The translations under genes and the position numbers were made by a program. This document shows, piece after piece, positions 42,833 through 51,046 of a stretch of 64,000 bases of DNA (its first letter is position 1; each line of letters begins with the position of its first letter). The notes beneath the pieces are model-generated. The model was not told where the DNA came from. It saw only the letters and a list, made by a program, of their open reading frames with translations, and made no database searches. The DNA comes from Chloroflexota bacterium (GTDB lineage: Bacteria; Chloroflexota; Chloroflexia; Chloroheliales; Chloroheliaceae): contig JAQBPB010000026.1 in assembly GCA_028287745.1 (NCBI GenBank), positions 1-64,000 on the forward strand, read 5' to 3'.

Positions 42833-43944
42833 CTAGCAGATGCGGGGTAAAGGGTCGCCCACCAGCATATCGAGGACGCGGGTACCGCCGATGTCGGTAC
42901 GCAAAAAGACCATAGCGGCCGGTCCGGCCCGCACTTCGCCAATAACCGCCGCGTCCCGCCCCAGGGGATGGCTTTTCAAGGCGGCCAGGGCCGCTTCCAC
43001 CCCTTCGGGGGCCACAACTGCCAGCAACTTGCCTTCGTTAGCAATCGTGAGCGGGTCCAGACCTAAAATCTCACAGGCACCGCGCACTTCCGGTTTCACG
43101 GGAATTGAATTCTGGTCCAGGGCAATCGAAACTTCCGAGGTCATCGCGATTTCGTTCAAAGTGGTTGCCACCCCACCGCGAGTGGGGTCTTTCAGGCAGT
43201 GGACACTGGCCCCGGCCGCTTTCAGCAGGGCAGCGACCAACCCGTGAAGAGGCGCCGTATCGCTGCCAATGCTGGTTTCAATTTCCAGGGCTTCGCGGGC
43301 CAGTAAAATAGCGATGCCGTGGTCCCCGACCGCACCGTTTATTAAAACTTTATCGCCAGGCCGGGCCTGGGCCTGCCCCATCGGCCAGGTGACCTGAACC
43401 ATACCTACGCCCGCCGTATTGATAAAACTTTATCAGCCTTGCCTCGTTGGACGACTTTAGTATCTCCGGTGACAATCAAAACCCCGGCCCGGGCAGCGGC
43501 AGCGGCCATTGAGGCGACTATCCGCTGCAAATCGGCCATGGGTAAACCTTCTTCCAGGATAAACCCGGCCGATAGATAAAGCGGCCTGGCCCCGGCCATT
43601 GCCAGGTCATTGACCGTTCCGTTTACGGCCAGTTCGCCAATATCGCCGCCCGGAAAGAATAGCGGGCTGACCACATAAGAATCGGTGGTGAAGGCCATGG
43701 TAGTGCTGCCCGGCGCCAGGTTAAAGACCGCTGAATCGTCCATCCGGTCAAGCAGCGGGTTCGAGAAAGCCGGAGCAAAGACGCCTTCAATCAGGTTATG
43801 GGTAGCTTTACCACCGCTGCCGTGACTGAGCGTAATATGGGTATCACGCAAGTAAAACTTCTGGCGGCGGTGCTGGCGGACCCGTTCGATTTTATCCAGG
43901 GCTTCGCCAAGTTTAGCATCTGAAATTTCTCGATTGGTTTGCAT
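42833..43944 (-). pseudogene. hypE: hypE, split by a one-base frameshift
   Basis: HypE makes the thiocarboxamide/cyanide ligand for [NiFe]-hydrogenase maturation. The N-terminal half ('[20 protein letters not shown]', '[26 protein letters not shown]') and C-terminal half ('GDKVLINGAVGDHGIAILLARE', 'DPTRGGVATTLNEIAM', ending in the functional 'PRIC') lie in different frames. The break is at a run of four A (43424-43427, TTTT in the message): with one more T the sequence would read '[16 protein letters not shown]', as in intact HypE. Everything else, including the C-terminal cysteine, is intact. This is either a recent mutation or a homopolymer sequencing error. Confidence 0.88.
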
Positions 43945-43946
43945 TA

Positions 43947-44567
43947 TCAAGCCTCTTTAGACGCTACCCCGGCCGCCTGGGCCAGGTTTATAACCGGTAA
44001 CCGGGAACGCTGGGCCGCCAGCGAGAAGCGGCCGTAATTGTAATAAGCCGCACAGGCACCATCCGAAGAAACCATACAGGTGCCAATCGGGGTTTCCGGT
44101 GTACAAGCGGTGCCAAAAACTTTACATTCCCACGGTTTTATAACACCCTTCAAGACTTCGCCACACTGGCAGGCTTTGGGGTCGGCCACCCGGATACCCG
44201 GCAACTGGAAGCGCTTTTCAGCGTCCCACTCGGCATACTCTGGCCGCAACTTGAGGGCGCTGTGGTTGATGAAGCCCAGGCCGCGCCACTCGAAGAAAGG
44301 CCGCAGTTCCATGGTCCTGCCCATCGCTTCCAGGGCCTTAAGGTTGCCCTCGGGCCGGACCACCCTGGCATACTGGTTTTCTACCTCGCGCCGGTCGTCT
44401 TCAAGCTGCTTGGCAACCATGTAGACTGACTGAATTATGTCAAGCGGCTCGAAACCTGAAAGGACCACCGGTTTACGGTAGTCGCGGGCGATAATGGAAG
44501 GCGAGTCACTGAGAACCCTGGATACAGTACTCTGCGAAACCTTGGCCACCTGAGCAATAAAACGCAT
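43947..44567 (-). pseudogene. hypD: hypD 3' part fused to a LacI helix-turn-helix
   Basis: One open frame of 206 codons encodes about 25 residues of a LacI-type DNA-binding domain ('AQVAKVSQSTVSRVLSDSPS') joined directly to the C-terminal half of HypD, starting at 'YRKPVVLSGFEPLDIIQSVY' and including the cysteine-rich end ('ACQCGEVLKG', 'ECKVFGTACTPETPIGTCMV'). Intact HypD is about 360-380 residues, so roughly half is missing, including the N-terminal part needed for iron binding. No ribosome binding site precedes the ATG. The stop overlaps the hypE start region as in real hypD-hypE operons. The fusion looks like a deletion product rather than a designed protein. Confidence 0.85.
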
Positions 44568-44604
44568 TGTTACGGTGTAAGCAGGTTTAGAAACCCGGTC
44601 ATCA

Positions 44605-44850
44605 CTGCGTGGTATACCTACCTGGTACTATGGCGATGAGATCGGAATGGGAGATGTACCTGTACCACACGAATTAATGGTTGACCCGCGTGGTATTACT
44701 ATCACCAGGGTAAACCGCGACCCTTTCCGCAGTCCCATGTAGTGGGATAGCTGCCCCAATGCATGTTTTACCGTCCCGGAAGCCTAGAACTGGTTGCCGC
44801 TTTCGGCAGACTATCAAAACCATCAATGTAGCCAGCCAGAGTATCGTTCC
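44605..44850 (+). pseudogene. remnant of a GH13 alpha-glucosidase (3' part)
   Basis: Not in the ORF track because it is broken. Translating the plus strand from 44605 gives 'LRGIPTWYYGDEIGM', then 'NRDPFRSPM*WDS', where CAG of the family motif PMQWD has become TAG, then 'FTVPEA*NWLPLSADYQ' with a second TAG, and after a frameshift near 44815 'KTINVASQ'. These are the consecutive conserved blocks of the C-terminal part of GH13 oligo-1,6-/alpha-glucosidases. About 80 codons remain. It begins 38 bases from the LacI-HypD fusion, so a deletion joined a former alpha-glucoside locus to the hyp operon. Confidence 0.85.
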
Positions 44851-44912
44851 CAGTGCATAAACTAAAAGTTATAACTTTACCCGTCTATCAGGAAAGGCAA
44901 CTTTCCAACCAT

Positions 44913-45050
44913 GTCATTCCAAGCGTAGTCGAGGAGCCGCGGGTAGCCCCTGAGTGCCTTCACTGTGGTTCAGGATCAAATAACTTGAGGGTTGCCGATT
45001 TATTTAACAGAGGTGTGTCAAAACTTGCCTTACGCAGTATTCAGGATGAC
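44913..45050. repeat. dispersed-repeat-like element
   Basis: Starts with GTCATTCCAAGCGTAGTCGA and ends with TCAGGATGAC, giving imperfect inverted ends GTCATtCC / GTCATcCT. Elements beginning GTCATTCCGAGCG and ending GGATGAC are frequent non-coding repeats in several bacterial genomes. The small ORFs over it (44853-45062) are not real genes. The other non-coding stretch up to 45388 shows no further structure I can name. Confidence 0.45.
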
Positions 45051-45388
45051 TATGCAGGATAGTTACCCATTTTAGTAAAGCATATATGCCAAATCTTGCT
45101 TTACAAAGTAGTACCCAGCCTTTTAAAGTAACGCCCTGACAGGCAACTTCTTATAAGTACCCGGTGTAATAAATCTACTAAGCGCATAGCAGGAAACAAC
45201 CCTTCCGATTAGCTGTATACCCTGGTCTTTCAAACGGAAGGGCCTGTTCTTCCTACCCAGGAATTTCCGGTAGGATGGACCGGCTTGCTTCACAAGGCAA
45301 TTTCCACTATGAAGAAAACCTCCAACCGGTCTGACCCCTAGCTTTAAACCCATGGAGATAGAACTTTGAAATGTGCTAAATCAACCTA

Positions 45389-45417
45389 TTGACAATAATA
45401 ATTTCATCGAATAAAAT
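45389..45417 (+). promoter_or_regulatory. promoter of the fructan locus
   Basis: TTGACA (45389-45394), 17-base spacer, TAAAAT (45412-45417). Operator O1 begins ten bases after the -10. Confidence 0.65.
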
Positions 45418-45426
45418 AGCCCCAAG

Positions 45427-45446
45427 TTACTTATACGAATTAGTTA
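45427..45446. promoter_or_regulatory. LacI-type operator O1
   Basis: TTACTTATACGAATTAGTTA, an imperfect palindrome with a central CG; 17 of 20 positions equal operator O2. Confidence 0.65.
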
Positions 45447-45532
45447 TACGTTTTACCAACCGAATTTCATTACAATAGGGTAATAAAGCTCCGCTCTGAT
45501 AATCTAGCGAAATAATTGGTTTTCTCGTTAAA

Positions 45533-45552
45533 TTACTAATACGTATTAGTAA
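45533..45552. promoter_or_regulatory. LacI-type operator O2
   Basis: TTACTAATACGTATTAGTAA, a perfect 20-bp palindrome with central CG as in LacI-family sites, about 50 bases before the GH32 start. Its centre is 106 bp from that of O1, close to ten helical turns. Confidence 0.75.
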
Positions 45553-45603
45553 CAGGTAGTACCGACTTAATCAAAGCTGCTCAAGTCAAGTAAAAGGGTA
45601 CTC

Positions 45604-47151
45604 ATGTCGCAATCGCCAGACCAGGTTAATTTTTTCACCGCCGCATCACCGGATAAAGACCGCACCACTCTTTCCGACAAACAGGCACTCATGGCTAAAA
45701 TAGCTGCCGATCCACACCGGCCAGCCTATCACTTTTTGCCCCCGGCTAACTGGATAAACGATCCTAACGGGTCGTGCCAGTGGAACAGCCAGTATCACCT
45801 TTTCTACCAGTATCACCCCGGCGGTGCCTTTCGAGGTCCGCGCCATTGGGGCCATGCGATCAGCCCGGATATGGTCCACTGGACCGATTTGCCAATCGCC
45901 CTGGCTCCCGGCCCGGATGCAATAGATAAGGATAGCATTTACTCCGGCTGCATGGTTATTAACCAGGGAGTACCCACCATCGTCTATACCGGTATCAGCG
46001 GCACCCGCGAGTCGCCCTGTATTGCGACCTCACAGGACGGAATGGTTAGCTGGCAAAAGTACCCGGGCAACCCGGTAATAGCCGCCCCACCTCCAGGATT
46101 TGAAGTGAGCGGTTTCCGTGACCACTGCATCTGGCAGGAAGGTGCCGATTGGTACCAGCTTATCGGGGCCGGTATTAAAGGTGTGGGTGGAGCCCCACTG
46201 CTGTACCGCTCCCAGGACCTGTACAACTGGGAATATTTACACCCACTCTGCGTTGGAGTAGCCGAAGTAACCGGCCAGATGTGGCAGTGCCCGGACTTTT
46301 TCCCGCTTGGCGATAAATATGTCCTGACTATCGCGCCCCAGCCGGACCGGGTCGTACTGTATTACACCGGGACCTATGACCGGGAAAAACACCTTTTCAC
46401 CCCCGAGCATAAAGGCGTCTTTGACTATGGCGGCAGTTATTATGCCCCTCAATCGTTCCTGGATGAGCAAGGGCGCCGCATTATCTGGGGCTGGCTGCAG
46501 GAAGGCCGCAGCGTAGCCGCTCATACCGAAGCCGGGTGGGCCGGAGTAATGTCGTGCCCGCGCATTTTATTTTTGCATCCTGACGGCAGCCTGGGTGTCA
46601 GGCCGGTGCCGGAACTGGAAAGTTTGCGCGGAGAGCACCGCCACCGGGAGCGGTTAAGCCTGACCGGGGCGGATATGGCCCAGGCCCCGCTGTTCGACCA
46701 GCCGGTCAAGGGAAGTTGTGAACTGATAGTTGAACTTGACCCGGGTGACTCGGCCCGGTGTGGTTTGCGGCTGGGCTATTCTTTTAATGAAGAAACCGGC
46801 ATAATATATCACGCTGACACCGGGACCCTGGAAATAGACCGGACAGCCTCCAGCCGCAGCCAGGAAGATTTACATGATGTTCAGGGTGGGACCTGCGCGC
46901 TTTCCCCGGAAGGGACACTTAAACTACATCTCCTGCTGGACGGATCGGTACTGGAAATCTTTGTAAACGAAAGAGTTTCTTTTACCAGCCGCATTTACCC
47001 TTCCCAGACAAACCGGGTTAACCTTGACTTTCGAGTCCAGGGTGGGACCGCCCGGCTGTTAGATCTCAAGCTGTGGGAGCTGGATTCTATCTGGACCGAC
47101 CCGACCAGGGAATTACCGGAGGGTTCAGAGAAGAAGCTTACTTATTCTTAA
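45604..47151 (+). CDS. GH32 family protein with acid/base Glu replaced by Gln
   Basis: A 515-residue protein with the five-bladed propeller and C-terminal sandwich of GH32 (invertase/levanase). The nucleophile is present (Asp53 in 'NWINDPNG'), as is the transition-state Asp173 in 'FRDHCIW'. The third catalytic block, normally 'WECPDFF', reads 'MWQCPDFF': the acid/base Glu is Gln228 (codon CAG at 46285). Such a change normally lowers hydrolysis by orders of magnitude. It may be a sucrose/fructan-binding or sensing protein, a transferase, or a decaying copy. Its paralogue at 52079 has the Glu. No signal peptide. It is the first gene after two LacI operators. Confidence 0.9.
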   Translation: MSQSPDQVNFFTAASPDKDRTTLSDKQALMAKIAADPHRPAYHFLPPANWINDPNGSCQWNSQYHLFYQYHPGGAFRGPRHWGHAISPDMVHWTDLPIALAPGPDAIDKDSIYSGCMVINQGVPTIVYTGISGTRESPCIATSQDGMVSWQKYPGNPVIAAPPPGFEVSGFRDHCIWQEGADWYQLIGAGIKGVGGAPLLYRSQDLYNWEYLHPLCVGVAEVTGQMWQCPDFFPLGDKYVLTIAPQPDRVVLYYTGTYDREKHLFTPEHKGVFDYGGSYYAPQSFLDEQGRRIIWGWLQEGRSVAAHTEAGWAGVMSCPRILFLHPDGSLGVRPVPELESLRGEHRHRERLSLTGADMAQAPLFDQPVKGSCELIVELDPGDSARCGLRLGYSFNEETGIIYHADTGTLEIDRTASSRSQEDLHDVQGGTCALSPEGTLKLHLLLDGSVLEIFVNERVSFTSRIYPSQTNRVNLDFRVQGGTARLLDLKLWELDSIWTDPTRELPEGSEKKLTYS

Positions 47152-47174
47152 TAGCATTTCTAGGGAGAATAAAG

Positions 47175-48212
47175 ATGGCTCGCCCTGGTGACCGGTCGAA
47201 ACGGCCGCCGACCATGACCGATGTCGCGCGCATGGTCGGGGTCTCACAGACTACTGTATCTTTTGTCCTGAATAACGTAGCCGGGTCCAACATATCGGAG
47301 GAAACCCGCGAACGAGTCCTGGAAGCGGTAAAAAAGCTCTCTTACCGGCCAAACGCGGCCGCGAAAGTTTTGCGAACGAGCAAATCGCATACGATTGGCT
47401 TCATTACGGATGACATCGCCACCACGCCCTTTGCCGGTAATATTATCAAGGGTGCCCAGGATATGGCCTGGTCCAATGATAAGCTGCTGATGATAATTAA
47501 CACCAGCAACAACCCGGAAATTGCTGAAGCGGCGATTGAAATGATGCTGGAACGGCAGGTCGAAGCGATAATGTATGCCACCTGGCGGCATATGATCGTT
47601 GAACCGCCACCCAACCTCTACGAAGTACCGGCGGTACTGCTTGACTGCTTTTGTGCCGACCGTTCTTTACCTTCAGTCGTGCCGGACGAAGTGGGCGGCG
47701 GCAGGACCGCCACCGAGGTTCTTTTAAGGGAAGGGCACCGCCGGGTAGGTTATATTACGCTCGCCTACCGCCCTGAAATGCAGGCTTTTGTCAGGTTGGA
47801 AGGGTACAAAACGGCCCTGGCTTCTTACGGCATCCCTTTCGACCCGGCCCTGGTCAGGACCGGCACCAGCACCGCCGTGGGCGGCTATTCGGAAACTTTA
47901 GAGTTAATGAAATTGCCCGACCCACCAACTGCTATCTTTTGCGCCAATGACCGGACGGCAATGGGCGCTTACGACGCACTGAAAGAACTGGGTCTTTCCA
48001 TTCCCAGGGATGTAGCCGTAATTGGCTTTGATAACCAGGAAATTATTTCAGCTTTCCTGCGTCCGGGGCTGTCAACCCTGGCCTTGTCGCACTACCAGAT
48101 GGGGCAGTGGGCCGTAGAATATTTACTATCTCACCGGGGGACTCAAGAAATTAGCGAGCCGCCCGAACAAAAGACTATCGAGTGCCCGGTAGTCATGCGT
48201 GAGTCGGTCTGA
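47175..48212 (+). CDS. LacI-family regulator of the fructan locus
   Basis: A 345-residue LacI protein. ATG 47175 follows GGGAG; the ORF track start lies inside the GH32 gene. Helix-turn-helix 'TMTDVARMVGVSQTTVSFVLNNV', hinge 'LSYRPNAAAKVLRTSKSHTIGFI', effector domain ending 'VAVIGFDNQEIISAFLRPGLSTLALS'. It lies in the operon it probably controls, 23 bases after the first GH32 gene, so it is under its own operators O1/O2. Fructose, sucrose or a fructan oligomer is the expected inducer. Confidence 0.93.
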   Translation: MARPGDRSKRPPTMTDVARMVGVSQTTVSFVLNNVAGSNISEETRERVLEAVKKLSYRPNAAAKVLRTSKSHTIGFITDDIATTPFAGNIIKGAQDMAWSNDKLLMIINTSNNPEIAEAAIEMMLERQVEAIMYATWRHMIVEPPPNLYEVPAVLLDCFCADRSLPSVVPDEVGGGRTATEVLLREGHRRVGYITLAYRPEMQAFVRLEGYKTALASYGIPFDPALVRTGTSTAVGGYSETLELMKLPDPPTAIFCANDRTAMGAYDALKELGLSIPRDVAVIGFDNQEIISAFLRPGLSTLALSHYQMGQWAVEYLLSHRGTQEISEPPEQKTIECPVVMRESV

Positions 48213-48290
48213 AATTCAGGCCATTGAAATTTCGCTTACCGGTTACTCTGCCGGATTAGTGGCAGGCCGCCGGTTTCCTACAAACCCGCA

Positions 48291-48327
48291 CCGGTTCTTA
48301 ACCAGGTCCGCCTGGCATAAGAACCGG
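48291..48327. other. stable stem-loop between lacI and binding-protein genes
   Basis: Outer stem CCGGTTCTTA / TAAGAACCGG and inner stem CCAGG / CCTGG. There is no T tract. It may separate expression of the regulator from that of the transporter. Confidence 0.6.
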
Positions 48328-48477
48328 ATAACTGTTTAACAGGAAATCCAACAATTCAATACGGTTAAAGCTTTACCTTCCATAGAAGTAAATTTGCCAC
48401 TGGCATTTTTACTAAGGAATGTACAGGTATTACTTTTTGTTGCTTTCAATCAAGGTGGATAAGGAGAACTAAAAGAC

Positions 48478-49989
48478 ATGGATACCAACAATAACTCAAA
48501 GGGTTACAGTCGGCGCAATTTTTTACGAATTGCCGGGGCAGGAGCAACCCTGGCGACCCTTGGCGCTTGTGGTGATGCTGCTACCGCTACCCCCACCGCC
48601 AAAGTGGCTGCCACTACAGCCAGCAGCGGAGCTACCGGGCAAACTACGACCGCCGCGTCTACGGTTATTAGCGCTCCGGCCGTAATTAAGTCGGAAGGTG
48701 AAACCCTCAAGATTGCCCTGTACGGGTCGCGGGAAAGTGCGGCTACCCGGGCGGCGATTGTGGACCCGTTCGTCAAGAAATTCCCAGGCGCCAAAGTTGA
48801 ATATATTCCTATTCAGGCAATTGACTGGAGTGACTTCTTTACCAAAGTACTCGCTATGAAGGCTGCGGGGAATACCCCCGACCTGACTATCGTAGCTACC
48901 GAAGGCACCCAAATTTTTGCCGGTAAGGGTCTGGCCGTACCGCTGGATGACTATGTTAAACGGGACAAGGCCGAACTGGCCAGTTACTTTAAGGATGTAC
49001 ACCCTTCGCTGGTGGAAGCTATGATGTACGAAGGCAGCCTGTATGAGCTGCCCAGCGAATTCAACGCGGCCAACATGTTTATTAACACCAAGGTCCTGGG
49101 CGAGGCCGGGTTCAGTGACATCAGTTCCGATTGGACCAGGGACCAGTTTTACGAGATCGCCAAGAAGGTCACCAAGAAAGACGCCAGCGGACAGCCGCAG
49201 GTCTTCGGTTACCAGTGGATCAACCGCCTGTGGGGCGGCTGGTTGCCCTGGATGTTCGTCAACGGCGGCAACCTCATGACCGAGGAACGGGCCCCGGGCG
49301 GGCAGTGGCTCTGGGAAACTTTCTACAAGGATGACCCGGCCGCGAAAAACCGGGGTGGCGGCTGGCGCTGGTTACAGCCCAAGGCAAACGACCCGGCGAA
49401 CCTGGAAGCCCTTAATTTTGTGCACCAGCTGACCAAAGAAGGCATCGCGCCCGTACCGGAACTGGGCGGCGGCGATACCCTCCAGGGATTCTTTGCCAGC
49501 AACAAGGTTGCTATGACTATCGCGGGTGGTTTCTGGGCCGGTGGTCTGAAGAACGCCGGTATGGCAAACACGGCCTTTGATGTCCGGATGTTCCCGAAAT
49601 GGAAGTCGCAGCGCCACCAGTTCGGGGCCGTGGGTTATGTCTTAATGAAAGATGCCAAGAACAAGGACCTGGCCTGGGAGTTCCTGAAACACGCCGTGAC
49701 GATTGAAAGCGCCCAGATTTATCTTAAAGGGAATATCTCGACCCCGGCCCGCCGTTCATTACTAAATGCCGAGCGCTACTCCGTCACCGGGCCGAAGAAC
49801 TGGCAGGTCTTCTACGACACGATGGAAAAGAACCCGGATACGGCTCCTATCCCGGCCCCGGCGGAAGCGAACCAGATGACCACGATTTTTACCAAGTATA
49901 CCGGCCTGGCAATGGCTTCCGAAATGCCGACTAAAGCAGCCCTGGATGCCATGCAGAAGGACCTGGAGGCGGTTTTCGCTAAAAAGTAA
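48478..49989 (+). CDS. sugar ABC transporter solute-binding lipoprotein with Tat signal
   Basis: A 503-residue family 1 binding protein. The N-terminus has the twin-arginine motif 'SRRNFLRIAG' followed by the lipobox 'LGAC', so it is probably exported folded by Tat and then lipidated. A Thr/Ala tether follows. Core features are 'LKIALYGSRESAATRAAIV', 'MKAAGNTPDLTIVATEGTQIF' and 'NKVAMTIAGGFWAGG'. AGGAG lies upstream of the ATG. It delivers a fructose-containing oligosaccharide to the permeases at 50063 and 51047. This contrasts with the Sec-type signal of the two other binding proteins in the window. Confidence 0.93.
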   Translation: MDTNNNSKGYSRRNFLRIAGAGATLATLGACGDAATATPTAKVAATTASSGATGQTTTAASTVISAPAVIKSEGETLKIALYGSRESAATRAAIVDPFVKKFPGAKVEYIPIQAIDWSDFFTKVLAMKAAGNTPDLTIVATEGTQIFAGKGLAVPLDDYVKRDKAELASYFKDVHPSLVEAMMYEGSLYELPSEFNAANMFINTKVLGEAGFSDISSDWTRDQFYEIAKKVTKKDASGQPQVFGYQWINRLWGGWLPWMFVNGGNLMTEERAPGGQWLWETFYKDDPAAKNRGGGWRWLQPKANDPANLEALNFVHQLTKEGIAPVPELGGGDTLQGFFASNKVAMTIAGGFWAGGLKNAGMANTAFDVRMFPKWKSQRHQFGAVGYVLMKDAKNKDLAWEFLKHAVTIESAQIYLKGNISTPARRSLLNAERYSVTGPKNWQVFYDTMEKNPDTAPIPAPAEANQMTTIFTKYTGLAMASEMPTKAALDAMQKDLEAVFAKK

Positions 49990-50004
49990 ACTTTAACGTG
50001 AAGG

Positions 50005-50035
50005 CGGTCCCGGCAGTCAGCGATTGCCGGGACCG
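50005..50035. other. intercistronic hairpin between binding protein and permease
   Basis: Perfect 11-bp stem CGGTCCCGGCA / TGCCGGGACCG with a 9-base loop and no T tract; same position as the hairpins at 9690 and 26653 in the other ABC operons. Confidence 0.7.
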
Positions 50036-50062
50036 GTTCACCGCTTCTAGTGGAGAAGTTTC

Positions 50063-51016
50063 ATGCAAGTAGCTAAACCAACCGGTCCCGGCCTGTTGAA
50101 AAGACCTTACAACTGGATACAGGAAGATAGTCTGGCCGGAATGGCCCGCCGCAAGGCTTTGATGGGCTATATTTTCCTGGTTCCAACTATGTTCGGCCTG
50201 ATGGTCTTTACCGTAGGGCCGGTATTTGTTTCTTTTGCCCTGAGCCTGTTTTCCTGGAACGTAATTGACCCGCCGGAGTTTATCGGCGTGGAAAACTACA
50301 GCCGCCTCCTGAAGGACGAGGTGGTAATCACCAGCTTCAGTAATACCGCCATTTTTGTATTTCTGACTGTCAGCTTGCAGATGACGCTGGCCCTCCTGCT
50401 GGCGCTGGCTATCCAACAAAAAATCGCCCGCTGGCTGCGCTATACCTATAGGACAGCCTTCTTTATCCCGCTTTTGACATCATCGGCAGCTATTGCGATT
50501 GTAATGGCCTACATGTTTAACAAGGATTTCGGCCCAATCAATTACTACCTGGGAATGGTGGGAATACCACGCGTTTCATGGCTTAGTTCGTCACAGGTGG
50601 TATTGATAACGATTGTACTGACCTATGTCTGGCAGCACCTGGGCTTTACCCTGATAGTCTTTACCGGCGGACTGGGTAACATGTCCAAGGATGTCCAGGA
50701 GGCCGCCGATGTAGATGGCGCTTCGGGCCTGCGGCGCCTGTGGCATATTACTTTGCCGATGCTCAGCCCGACTATTTTGTTCGCGGCGGTAGTAGGCGTG
50801 ATTAGCGCTTTACAAATTTTCGACCAGCCCTATGTGCTAACGCGTGGCGGGCCTGGCGACTCCAGCCGCACGGTTGTAATGGTGATTTTTGAGGCAGCTT
50901 TCAAGAATTTACAAATCGGCTATGGCTCGGCTATCGCAGTTATTTTATTCCTGGTGATATTGCTTGTTACAGCCTTCCAGTTCTGGCTCAGCAAGCGCTG
51001 GGTTTTCTATCAGTAA
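50063..51016 (+). CDS. sugar ABC permease (MalF type)
   Basis: A 317-residue CUT1 permease. After a cytoplasmic N-terminal segment comes 'LMGYIFLVPTMFGLMVFTVG'; the ATPase-contact loop is 'VQEAADVDGASGLRRLWHITLPMLSP', and 'FDQPYVLTRGGPGDSSRTVVM' is the usual loop before the last helices. It belongs to the fructan locus and pairs with the next gene. As in the other sugar operon, no ATPase is encoded nearby. Confidence 0.94.
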   Translation: MQVAKPTGPGLLKRPYNWIQEDSLAGMARRKALMGYIFLVPTMFGLMVFTVGPVFVSFALSLFSWNVIDPPEFIGVENYSRLLKDEVVITSFSNTAIFVFLTVSLQMTLALLLALAIQQKIARWLRYTYRTAFFIPLLTSSAAIAIVMAYMFNKDFGPINYYLGMVGIPRVSWLSSSQVVLITIVLTYVWQHLGFTLIVFTGGLGNMSKDVQEAADVDGASGLRRLWHITLPMLSPTILFAAVVGVISALQIFDQPYVLTRGGPGDSSRTVVMVIFEAAFKNLQIGYGSAIAVILFLVILLVTAFQFWLSKRWVFYQ

Positions 51017-51046
51017 TTAGCATATCCCGGAGGGTTAATAAATACT

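Noticed and set aside
43420-43430. Programmed frameshifting or slippage in hypE
   Set aside because: The run is only four bases, no downstream stimulatory structure was seen, and the neighbouring hypD is also damaged, so mutation or a sequencing error is simpler.
44853-45353. Short ORFs (44853-45062, 45123-45353) in the decayed region
   Set aside because: They overlap a repeat-like element and gene remnants, lack ribosome binding sites and show no protein-like composition.
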